Below the pieces are notes generated by a model, which was not told the origin of the DNA, searched no databases, and saw only the letters and a list, made by a program, of their open reading frames with translations. 5,784 nucleotides of DNA from Zavarzinia sp. (GTDB taxonomy: Bacteria; Pseudomonadota; Alphaproteobacteria; Zavarziniales; Zavarziniaceae): positions 1-5,784 of the forward strand of contig JAQVKV010000193.1 in assembly GCA_028694545.1 (NCBI GenBank), given 5' to 3'. The position numbers were made by a program, and so were the translations under genes. This document shows, one piece after another, positions 1 to 5,288 of the stretch. The number at the start of each line of letters is the position of its first letter. The first letter of the stretch is position 1.

Positions 1-434
1 GCGACGACCGCGATCAGCACCGGGACCGAGGTGCCGAAGATGGTGAGCAGCAGAAGCGCGTAGATGAGCTGGGGGATCGCCATCAGGATATCGACGATCC
101 ACGACAGCACCATGTCGACCCAGCCGCCCCGCACCGCCGCGAACAGGCCGAGCAACCCGCCGGCGGAAAAGGACAGGGCGGTGATCAGCAGGGCGATACC
201 GATCGTGTTGCGCGCGCCATAGATCAGCCGGCTGAACATGTCCCGCCCGATGTTGTCGGTACCAAGCAGGAAGGCCCCGCCCCAGGGATCATACTGGCTG
301 CTGACCACTTCCGACTCGCCGAAGGGCGCGATCCAATGGGCGAAGAGGGCGACGAAGGCATAGGTGAAGACGACCGCCATGCCGAGCAGCGCCGTCGGCG
401 GAATGCGGAGGATCTGGCGAAGGGCGCGGGCCAA
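1..434 (-). CDS. DppC/OppC-type ABC transporter permease, C-terminus cut by window edge
   Basis: This is an inner-membrane permease subunit of a peptide/nickel/opine-class ABC importer, probable partner of the DppB-type permease just upstream. The 144 visible residues show a short cytoplasmic N-terminus, a first membrane helix at about residues 15-36, and the family signature LGTDNIGRDMFSRLIYGAR at residues 57-75. Two further hydrophobic stretches follow at about 77-101 and 109-132 (DILMAIPQLIYALLLL). The EAA loop that contacts the ATPase would lie beyond the window. I chose the TTG at 434-432 because a strong Shine-Dalgarno (GAGGGGA, 441-447 on the minus strand) sits 6 nt upstream, no in-frame ATG precedes it, and it gives a normal family N-terminus. 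The only nearby ATG (codon 19) would start inside the first helix. The gene begins 13 nt after the preceding permease stop, so the two are almost certainly co-transcribed. The family is secure; the substrate cannot be read from a permease. Confidence 0.93.
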   Translation of the reverse strand, partial: MARALRQILRIPPTALLGMAVVFTYAFVALFAHWIAPFGESEVVSSQYDPWGGAFLLGTDNIGRDMFSRLIYGARNTIGIALLITALSFSAGGLLGLFAAVRGGWVDMVLSWIVDILMAIPQLIYALLLLTIFGTSVPVLIAVV

Positions 435-440
435 GGCTCT

Positions 441-447
441 TCCCCTC
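441..447 (-). promoter_or_regulatory. Shine-Dalgarno deciding the TTG start of the DppC-type permease
   Basis: The minus strand reads GAGGGGA here, 6 nt before the TTG codon at 434. It lies in the 13-nt gap between the two permease genes. It is the main reason for accepting a TTG start, since there is no alternative ATG at a plausible place. Confidence 0.7.
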
Positions 448-1434
448 TCAGCGCGGATGCAGCAGGCGCGGGTTGCTGACGATCGACAGCACATCCGCGA
501 GCAGGTTGAGGAGGATATAGGCGGTCGCGAAGATCATGCTGGCGACCTGCACCACCGGCAGGTCCCGCTTGGAGACCGAATCGACCAGCAATTGCCCAAG
601 GCCCGGATAGACGAAGACCACCTCGACCAGGACCACGCCGACGATGAGATAGGCGATGTTCACCGCGATCACGTTGATGATGGGGGCGAGCGCGTTCGGC
701 AGCGCGTGCTGGACGATCACCCGCCAGGGCGCGATGCCTTTCAGGCGCACCATCTCGATATAGGGCGTCGAGAGCAGGTTGATGATCGCCGCCCGTGTCA
801 TGCGCATCATATGCGCCGTCGTGCACATGGTCAGCGTGATCGCCGGCAGGAACAGGACATAGAGGCGGTCGCCCAGCGCCGTGCCGGACGAGACCTGGGA
901 CAGGCTGGGGAACCAGCCGAGTTCGATCGCGAAGACGAGGACGAGGACATAGGCGACGAAGAATTCGGGAAAGGAGATGGCGCCCAGCGTCGCCGTGCTG
1001 ATCACCCGGTCGAGGATGCTGTTGCGATAGAGCGCCGCGACGATACCGAGACCGACCGCCAGCGGCACCGCGATCACCGCCGCGTAACCGGCAAGGAACA
1101 GGGTGTTGAACAGCCGCGTGCCCAGAATGTCGGCGATGCGGATCTCACCCGACAGGGAATAGCCGAGATCGCCGTGCAGCAGCCCGCCGAGCCAGCTCAG
1201 ATAGCGGACATGGGCGGGCAGGTCGAGGCCGAGGCGGCTGCGCAACGCAGCCACCGTCTCGGGCGTGCCGGCCTGGCCGAGAACGGCGGAGGCGAAATCC
1301 CCCGGCAGCAGTTCGACCCCGAAGAAGATGATGAGCGAGACGACGAACAGGGTAACCACACCAATCGCCAGGCGGCGCGCCACCATGACCAGGATGGGGG
1401 GAACGCGGAAACGGCGGCCGGTCTCGATACTCAC
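448..1434 (-). CDS. DppB/OppB-type ABC transporter permease
   Basis: This 328-residue inner-membrane permease is of the usual length for the DppB family. Membrane helices are visible at about residues 23-43, 107-135, 152-175, 190-210, 250-275 and 295-318. The periplasmic region after helix 1 has the typical HGDLGYSLSGE stretch (87-97). The EAA coupling loop, which docks on the ATPase, is at about 227-251 (EMVRLKGIAPWRVIVQHALPN). It is followed by the family motif EVVFVYPGLGQLL (271-283) and RDLPVVQ (290-296). The C-terminal motif, commonly DPR, reads NPR here (321-323). I start it at GTG 1434-1432. The same frame stays open upstream to 1758, but that part is antisense-like sequence inside the oxidase gene. 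The GTG overlaps the oxidase TGA as GTGA, a translational-coupling arrangement, and GGGGAAG lies about 8 nt upstream. It should pair with the DppC-type permease to form a heterodimeric channel. Confidence 0.95.
   Translation of the reverse strand: MSIETGRRFRVPPILVMVARRLAIGVVTLFVVSLIIFFGVELLPGDFASAVLGQAGTPETVAALRSRLGLDLPAHVRYLSWLGGLLHGDLGYSLSGEIRIADILGTRLFNTLFLAGYAAVIAVPLAVGLGIVAALYRNSILDRVISTATLGAISFPEFFVAYVLVLVFAIELGWFPSLSQVSSGTALGDRLYVLFLPAITLTMCTTAHMMRMTRAAIINLLSTPYIEMVRLKGIAPWRVIVQHALPNALAPIINVIAVNIAYLIVGVVLVEVVFVYPGLGQLLVDSVSKRDLPVVQVASMIFATAYILLNLLADVLSIVSNPRLLHPR
1431..1434 (-). other. GTGA stop/start overlap coupling oxidase and DppB-type permease
   Basis: On the minus strand the four bases GTGA contain the GTG start of the permease (1434-1432) and the TGA stop of the oxidase (1433-1431). 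Such 4-nt overlaps usually mean co-transcription and translational re-initiation. This ties a metabolic enzyme directly to the transporter. Confidence 0.85.
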
Positions 1435-2807
1435 GGCAGCATCTTCCCCGGGTTCAGCAGGCCGCGCGGATCCAGCGCCGCCTTGATCGCGCGCATGACG
1501 GCGACGGCGGGGTCCCCCAATTCCTCGGTCATGAACTTGCGCTTGCCAAGACCGACTCCGTGCTCGCCGGTGCAGGTTCCCTCCATGGCGATGGCGCGCG
1601 CCGCCAGATCCTCGCTGATGCGCATCGCCTCGGCGCTTTCCGTCGGGTCGTCCGGGTCGAACAGGATGTAGAGGTGGAAATTGCCGTCGCCGACATGGCC
1701 GACCAGCGGCGCCGGCAGAGAGCAGCGCGCAAGATCGGCCTTCGTTTCCGTGATGCATTCGACAAGGCGCGAAATAGGCACGCAGACGTCGGTCGACATG
1801 CCGCGCGCGCCGGGCTTCAACAGTTTCGAGGAGGCGACGGCCATGTAGCGCGCGTGCCAGAGGGCGCGGCGCTCCTCCTCGTTGGCGGCCCAGCGGAAAT
1901 CACTGCCGCCGTTCGCCTGGGCAAGGTCGCGCACGATCTCGATCTCGGCCGCGACGCCCTTCGGATTGCCCGCGAACTCGAGGAACAGCATGGGCTGTTC
2001 GGGAAAATCGGTCTTGCAGTAGAGGTTGATCGCCTTCAGCTGCACCTCGTCGGCGACCTCGATACGGGACATGGCGATGCCGCACTGGAGCACCTCGACC
2101 ACGGTGCGGACGGCATGTTCCATGTCGGGAAAGGAACAGGTCGCGGCGGAAACCTGCTCCGGAATGCCGGCCAACTTCAGGTTCAGTTCGGTGATGATGC
2201 CGAGCGTGCCTTCCGACCCGATCATGAGACGGGTGAGGTCATAGCCGGCGGAGGATTTCTTGGCGCGCTGCCCCGTGCGCAGGATGGAACCGTCCGCCAG
2301 CACCGCGCGCAACGACAGCACCATGTCCTTCATGGTGCCGTAGCGAACCGCATTCGTGCCCGACGCCCGCGTGGACGCCATGCCGCCGAAAGTCGCCTCC
2401 CCCGCCGGATCGACCGGGAAGAACAGGCCCTGATCGCGGATGTAGTCGTTCAGCTCGACCCGCGTGACGCCAGGCTCCACCGTGCAGTCCATGTCGTCCG
2501 GGCGAACGGCGATGATCCGCTTCATGCGCGAGAGATCGATGGAGACGCCCCCCTGCACCGCCTGCACCTGCCCCTCGACCGAGGTGCCGGCGCCGAAGGG
2601 CACGATGGGCATGTCGTGCGCGGCGCAAATCGTCACCGCGGCGACCACATCCGCCTCGCTCTCGGCGAAGAAGACGGCGTCCGGCAGGGCCGTGGGATGC
2701 CAGGACTCACCGTGACCATGCTGATCCCGAATCGCCTGCGCGGTGCTGACCCGGTCCCCGAAGCGCGCCGCGAGCGCGCGCAGTGCCGATTGCCTCTCGT
2801 CCGTCAT
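1431..2807 (-). CDS. FAD-linked D-2-hydroxyacid dehydrogenase (D-lactate dehydrogenase/GlcD-like)
   Basis: This 458-residue flavoprotein of the FAD-binding type 4 / FAD-oxidase C family oxidises D-2-hydroxy acids (D-lactate, glycolate, D-2-hydroxyglutarate and similar) to 2-oxo acids, usually passing electrons to quinone, cytochrome or ETF. The FAD-binding half spans about residues 38-215, with PFGAGTSVEGQ (70-80), DPAGEATFGGM (133-143) and GSEGTLG (197-203). The substrate half spans about 220-458, with GHVGDGNFH (370-378), TGEHGVG (413-419) and a typical LNPGKMLP C-terminus. By analogy with D-2-hydroxyglutarate dehydrogenase, H371, H378 and E415 are the expected metal ligands and H416 the catalytic base; all are present. 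I chose ATG 2807. The frame is open to an ATG at 2891, but those 28 residues (Arg/Pro-rich) look like untranslated leader. The Shine-Dalgarno is weak (GAGCGG). It is the first gene of the operon and its stop overlaps the permease start. Family certain; substrate unknown, probably tied to whatever the transporter imports. Confidence 0.95.
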   Translation of the reverse strand: MTDERQSALRALAARFGDRVSTAQAIRDQHGHGESWHPTALPDAVFFAESEADVVAAVTICAAHDMPIVPFGAGTSVEGQVQAVQGGVSIDLSRMKRIIAVRPDDMDCTVEPGVTRVELNDYIRDQGLFFPVDPAGEATFGGMASTRASGTNAVRYGTMKDMVLSLRAVLADGSILRTGQRAKKSSAGYDLTRLMIGSEGTLGIITELNLKLAGIPEQVSAATCSFPDMEHAVRTVVEVLQCGIAMSRIEVADEVQLKAINLYCKTDFPEQPMLFLEFAGNPKGVAAEIEIVRDLAQANGGSDFRWAANEEERRALWHARYMAVASSKLLKPGARGMSTDVCVPISRLVECITETKADLARCSLPAPLVGHVGDGNFHLYILFDPDDPTESAEAMRISEDLAARAIAMEGTCTGEHGVGLGKRKFMTEELGDPAVAVMRAIKAALDPRGLLNPGKMLP

Positions 2808-2909
2808 GGTGACCGCTCGAACCCCGCATGAAACACCGGCCGCCGGCGGCGGCCACGGCCGATCTTCGCACCGCCGCCCACGCGGGTTCAATCCCGGCGG
2901 CCGCGACGC

Positions 2910-2928
2910 CCCGATCGGCGTGATCGGG
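2910..2928 (-). repeat. 7-bp perfect inverted repeat in the oxidase leader
   Basis: CCCGATC (2910-2916) and GATCGGG (2922-2928) are perfect inverted arms around a 5-nt loop. On the minus strand this lies about 100 nt before the oxidase ATG, in the probable 5' leader. It could be an RNA hairpin or a protein-binding palindrome. There is no U-run after it on the minus strand, so it does not look like an intrinsic terminator for the oxidase operon. Confidence 0.4.
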
Positions 2929-2952
2929 AAAATCTTCGGTCAGCCATTTTTA

Positions 2953-2966
2953 TTTGTAAACACATA
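2953..2966. promoter_or_regulatory. Candidate GntR/HutC-type operator, left copy
   Basis: The plus strand reads TTTGT-AAAC-ACATA, an imperfect inverted repeat with the GT-N4-AC spacing typical of operators of HutC-subfamily GntR regulators. Read on the minus strand it shares the core TGTNNNTACAA with the better copy at 3029-3042. It overlaps the candidate -10 of the oxidase operon, a position suited to repression. The HutC-type regulator at 5289 is the natural candidate to bind it, by inference only. Confidence 0.35.
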
Positions 2967-2980
2967 AATGTCGCTTTCAG
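2953..2980 (-). promoter_or_regulatory. Candidate promoter for the oxidase-transporter operon
   Basis: Read on the minus strand, CTGAAA (2980-2975, 4 of 6 matches to TTGACA) is followed after 16 nt by TACAAA (2958-2953, 4 of 6 matches to TATAAT). Transcription would start near 2946, leaving a leader of about 140 nt before the oxidase ATG. An alternative in the same place is TTTACA (2960-2955) with a poor -10, GAAGAT, 17 nt on. Weak by consensus; supported mainly by location in the AT-rich divergent region. Confidence 0.35.
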
Positions 2981-2992
2981 GCGCTTTAGCGC
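2981..2992. repeat. Short palindrome between the two divergent promoters
   Basis: GCGCT (2981-2985) and AGCGC (2988-2992) are perfect inverted arms separated by TT. The hexamer CGCTTT also occurs just before, at 2972-2977, exactly 10 bp (about one helical turn) from its copy at 2982-2987. This may be a binding site for a second regulator, or chance in GC-rich DNA. Confidence 0.25.
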
Positions 2993-3014
2993 GCAGTATC
3001 GGGCAGAGAGCCCG

Positions 3015-3042
3015 TCGACAACGGGTTTATTGTCCGTACAAT
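3015..3042 (+). promoter_or_regulatory. Candidate sigma70-type promoter for the HisC-like aminotransferase
   Basis: TCGACA (3015-3020, 5 of 6 matches to TTGACA) and TACAAT (3037-3042, 5 of 6 matches to TATAAT) are separated by 16 nt. Transcription would begin near 3049, giving a leader of about 29 nt that ends in a good Shine-Dalgarno. A 5-bp inverted repeat, CCCGT (3011-3015) and ACGGG (3021-3025), overlaps the -35. This is the best promoter-like match I found in the window. Confidence 0.5.
3029..3042 (+). promoter_or_regulatory. Candidate GntR/HutC-type operator, right copy
   Basis: ATTGT-CCGT-ACAAT is a perfect 5-bp inverted repeat around 4 nt, giving the GT-N4-AC core expected of HutC-subfamily GntR operators. 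It completely covers the -10 hexamer of the candidate promoter of the HisC-like gene, so a bound repressor would block RNA polymerase. The probable ligand-responsive regulator is the HutC-type protein starting at 5289. The binding is inferred. Confidence 0.45.
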
Positions 3043-3064
3043 GATTCAGTCCCGCGTTGTTCCG

Positions 3065-3069
3065 AAGGA
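3065..3069 (+). promoter_or_regulatory. Shine-Dalgarno fixing the HisC-like start
   Basis: AAGGA lies 8 nt before the ATG at 3078. It favours that ATG over the in-frame TTG at 3057, which would overlap no comparable ribosome binding site and add only seven residues. Confidence 0.7.
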
Positions 3070-3077
3070 TCGAAGCC

Positions 3078-4187
3078 ATGGCGCCGTCCACCCCCATGAT
3101 CCGCGACGAGGTCACGTCGCTACCGACCTACAATGCGGGCCTGCACCCGGAGAAGCTGCGCGGACTTCTCGGACTCGACCGCATCGTGAAGCTGGACAGC
3201 AACGAGAATCCCTTCGGCCCCTCGCCCGCCGCGATCGCGGCGGTGCGCGCCGTCGCCGACGGCCTCAACCGCTATCCCGACCGGGACGAGACGGTGCTAC
3301 GCGGCCAGATCGCCGGCCGCCTCGGCGTTTCGCCCGACAGGCTTGCCTTCGGCGATGGCTCGGAAGACCTGATCGGCATCATCTACCGCATGGTCATGCG
3401 CCCGGGCGAATGCGCCGTCACGACCGTGCCGAGCTTTGGCCTGCACAAGATCTGGGCCGATGTTCTCGGCGCCCATGCCCTGTTGCTGCCTTTCGACGAG
3501 GGCTGGCGCTTTCCCGTCGCCGCGATCGAATCGGCCCTGGCGAAAAAGCCCCGCGTGCTGATCCTTGCCACGCCGTCCAATCCGGTCGGCAGCGTGCTGA
3601 CCGCATCGGACGTCGACCGCATTCTCGCCGCCTGCGGGCCCGAGACCCTGCTCGTCTTCGACGAGGCCTATGTCGAATTCGTGGCGCCGGAAGCAAAGGT
3701 GGACGTGCTGGCGAAGCTTGCCGCCTACCGGGGGCCCTGGATCGTGTTGCGGACCTTCTCCAAGGCCTACGGCCTCGCCGGCCTGCGCCTTGGCTATGCG
3801 ATCGCCCATGACGCCGATTTCATCCGCAATCTCTACAAGGTGCGCTCGCCCTTCTCGGTCAATGCGGCGGCGCTGGCGGCGGCGGAAGCCGCCTATGCCG
3901 ACACCGCCCATCTTGACCATGTGACGGCCGAGATCCGGGCATTGCGCGCCCAGTTGCGCGCCGGCCTCGCGCTGCGCGGCTTCGCGGTTGCACCGAGCGA
4001 GGCGAATTCCCTGTTCTTCGACACCGGTCGCGACGGCGCAGCGGTGGCGGAAGCACTGCGCCGGAAGGGCGTTCTGGTGAAGCCGTGGTTGGAGCCCAGC
4101 TATACCGGCTTCATCCGGGTCTCCGTCGGCACGCGGGCGGATAACGAGGCCTTCCTCGCCACCCTCGACGCCGTGACACAGGACTGA
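3078..4187 (+). CDS. HisC-like PLP-dependent aminotransferase (class I/II, histidinol-phosphate transaminase family)
   Basis: This cytosolic fold-type I aminotransferase has 369 residues, the normal HisC length. In the family it transfers an amino group between glutamate/2-oxoglutarate and histidinol phosphate or an aromatic 2-oxo acid. Visible landmarks are LDSNENPFGPSP (39-50), the PLP-phosphate loop GDGSEDL (92-98), PSNP with N168, FDEAY with D195 that pairs with the pyridine nitrogen, the Schiff-base lysine K229 in TFSKAYG (226-232), R237 in GLRLGY and the carboxylate-binding R347 in FIRVSVG. All catalytic residues are present. ATG 3078 has a good ribosome binding site. The gene diverges from the oxidase-transporter operon and no his biosynthetic gene is near. 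I therefore infer a catabolic role, aminating or deaminating a 2-oxo acid/amino acid linked to the oxidase product, rather than histidine synthesis. A housekeeping HisC cannot be excluded from sequence alone. Confidence 0.93.
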   Translation: MAPSTPMIRDEVTSLPTYNAGLHPEKLRGLLGLDRIVKLDSNENPFGPSPAAIAAVRAVADGLNRYPDRDETVLRGQIAGRLGVSPDRLAFGDGSEDLIGIIYRMVMRPGECAVTTVPSFGLHKIWADVLGAHALLLPFDEGWRFPVAAIESALAKKPRVLILATPSNPVGSVLTASDVDRILAACGPETLLVFDEAYVEFVAPEAKVDVLAKLAAYRGPWIVLRTFSKAYGLAGLRLGYAIAHDADFIRNLYKVRSPFSVNAAALAAAEAAYADTAHLDHVTAEIRALRAQLRAGLALRGFAVAPSEANSLFFDTGRDGAAVAEALRRKGVLVKPWLEPSYTGFIRVSVGTRADNEAFLATLDAVTQD

Positions 4188-4218
4188 GCCCGTGCCCAGC
4201 CGCCGCGGATCAGGGCTC
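4186..4218. terminator. Weak candidate bidirectional stem between converging genes
   Basis: GAGCCC (4186-4191) and GGGCTC (4213-4218) form perfect 6-bp arms around a 21-nt GC-rich loop. They span the 22-nt gap between the stop codons of the HisC-like gene and the converging deacylase. Neither side has a T-run, so this is not a classical intrinsic terminator. The loop is long and the stem could be chance. Confidence 0.2.
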
Positions 4219-5199
4219 GACCGTTCCTGCCATCGTGGCGAGGATCGCACCCGCCGGCACCAATCCTGCCCGATAGCGGTTCACGATGATGCCGGACACG
4301 CCGAAAGTCAGCTCAAGCGGTGCGCGCAGGGGTTCGTCGAGATCATGGAGCCGGCCGGCGAACTGCCCCGCCAGAACGTCCTGCCCGAGGTCGAAGCCTG
4401 GCTCGAACAGGCCGGCACGAGGCGCGATCAGGCGCCCGGCCGGCGCCACATAGCGCGTGCCCGGCGCCTCGCAGTCGCCACGCCAGACGCCGGTCCAGTG
4501 CAGGATCCGGCGCAAGCCCGCCAGCGCCCGGCCGAGCGAGACGGGCGAGATCATGGCTCCACCGCCAAATTCCGAGGAAAGGAAGGGCACGCCCCGGGCC
4601 AGCACGGCGCCGTCAAAATCGCCATAGGCGGAATCCACGGGAATGGTGACGGTCACCGGCGCGCCCAGCCAGGCCGCCGCCTCGACACCCTTCGCGCGCA
4701 GGCGCGGGTCCTCGGGCAGGCTGAGGAAGCCTTGATCCGCATAGAGCCCGGTGCTGCCGCCCGAATGGAAATCCATGACGAAATCGGCCATGGTCACGAG
4801 GCGTTCCATGACGAAACCCGCGATCGCCGCCGTCGGCCCGCGATCGGCGGCCCCCGGAAAAGCCCGGTTCATGTTGGCGCCGTCGAGCGGAGAACACCTC
4901 GTCGCGTTGCGCACCGCCGGGGCATTGAAAGCCGGCAGCAGGATGATCCGCCCCGTCAGTTCCGCCAGCGGCAACTCATGCACCAGACGGCGCAGCGCGA
5001 TCTGCCCTTCGTATTCGTCGCCATGAATGCCGGCGGTCACCAGCACCGTCGGCCCCTCGCCCCGGCGCAGGACGACGACGGGCACCGGCACCAGGCTGGC
5101 CGCATGGCGATCGTCGGAATGATCGAGATAGATATTGCCGGCATGCACGCCCTCGGCCTCGAAATCGAGCGTGCAATGAACGGGGCCGAAGGAAATCAT
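4210..5199 (-). CDS. Succinylglutamate desuccinylase/aspartoacylase family zinc deacylase (DoeB-like)
   Basis: This 329-residue M14-type zinc amidohydrolase belongs to the AstE/aspartoacylase group and removes an acyl group from an N-acyl amino acid. Zinc ligands are visible as H59 and E62 in AGIHGDEYEG (56-65) and H145 in MDFHSGG (142-148). E210 in SSEFGGG is the expected catalytic glutamate, and NMNR (109-112) corresponds to the substrate-binding NR pair of the family. The N-terminus (TLDFEAEGVHAG, GEGPTVLVTAG) and a C-terminal beta-rich domain (about 245-325) resemble the ectoine-degradation deacetylase DoeB. However, no ectoine hydrolase or other doe gene is in the window, so that exact function is not supported. 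No signal peptide is seen; it is cytosolic. ATG 5199 has AGAGGA 6 nt upstream. It converges on the HisC-like gene with a 22-nt gap and diverges from the regulator, which probably controls it. Family sure, substrate unknown. Confidence 0.92.
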   Translation of the reverse strand: MISFGPVHCTLDFEAEGVHAGNIYLDHSDDRHAASLVPVPVVVLRRGEGPTVLVTAGIHGDEYEGQIALRRLVHELPLAELTGRIILLPAFNAPAVRNATRCSPLDGANMNRAFPGAADRGPTAAIAGFVMERLVTMADFVMDFHSGGSTGLYADQGFLSLPEDPRLRAKGVEAAAWLGAPVTVTIPVDSAYGDFDGAVLARGVPFLSSEFGGGAMISPVSLGRALAGLRRILHWTGVWRGDCEAPGTRYVAPAGRLIAPRAGLFEPGFDLGQDVLAGQFAGRLHDLDEPLRAPLELTFGVSGIIVNRYRAGLVPAGAILATMAGTVEP

Positions 5200-5288
5200 C
5201 GTCGATCCTCTGAAATAGGCGGGACGTTCGCGCGACTTGATCCGCGCCCGAAATCCAATCCATTCTGTCCGATGGCGGGACTGTCGTC
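5200..5288. promoter_or_regulatory. Divergent intergenic region, deacylase and HutC-type regulator
   Basis: These 89 bp separate the ATG of the deacylase (minus) from that of the regulator (plus) and must hold or adjoin both promoters if the genes are transcribed from here. I see only the deacylase Shine-Dalgarno (AGAGGA on the minus strand, 5206-5211) and an imperfect inverted repeat GTCCG (5268-5272) / CGGGAC (5276-5281). No convincing -35/-10 pair is visible in either direction. The TGT-N3-TACAA motif of the central promoter region is not present. Confidence 0.5.

Larger units (their letters stand above)
2808..3077. promoter_or_regulatory. Divergent promoter region between oxidase-transporter operon and HisC-like gene
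   Basis: This is 270 bp without a supportable gene, separating two divergent start codons. Its middle part (about 2940-3045) is clearly richer in A/T than the surrounding coding sequence, as expected of promoters. It contains promoter-like elements in both directions, two related GT-N4-AC inverted repeats (2953-2966 and 3029-3042), a short palindrome at 2981-2992 and a 7-bp hairpin at 2910-2928. Each is listed separately. Confidence 0.75.

Noticed and set aside
364..1671. Long plus-strand open frame (435 codons) opposite the permease and oxidase genes
   Set aside because: The translation is dominated by Arg, His, Asp and Gln with no recognisable domain, and it lies antisense to two clear genes. 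This is the usual shadow in GC-rich DNA.
1435..1758. N-terminal extension of the DppB-type permease frame to an ATG at 1758
   Set aside because: The added residues are low-complexity Arg/Gly/Ala-rich sequence from another frame of the oxidase gene. The family N-terminus begins at the GTG at 1434, which has a ribosome binding site.
1560..2831. Long plus-strand frame (423 codons) opposite the oxidase
   Set aside because: It is antisense to a gene with intact FAD and metal motifs, has a His/Arg/Asp-rich composition and shows no domain.
2808..2891. 28-residue extension of the oxidase to an ATG at 2891
   Set aside because: It is Arg/Pro-rich with no homologous look. Family members begin close to the ATG at 2807. 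It is not a convincing signal peptide or lipobox.
3041..3811. Plus-strand frame (256 codons) starting at the ATG at 3041 and overlapping the HisC-like gene in another frame
   Set aside because: It is Arg/Pro-rich and overlaps a certain gene almost fully. Its ATG falls inside the candidate operator and -10 region.
3297..4250. Minus-strand frame (317 codons) opposite the HisC-like gene
   Set aside because: Composition is typical of a shadow frame. The plus strand carries every aminotransferase catalytic residue.
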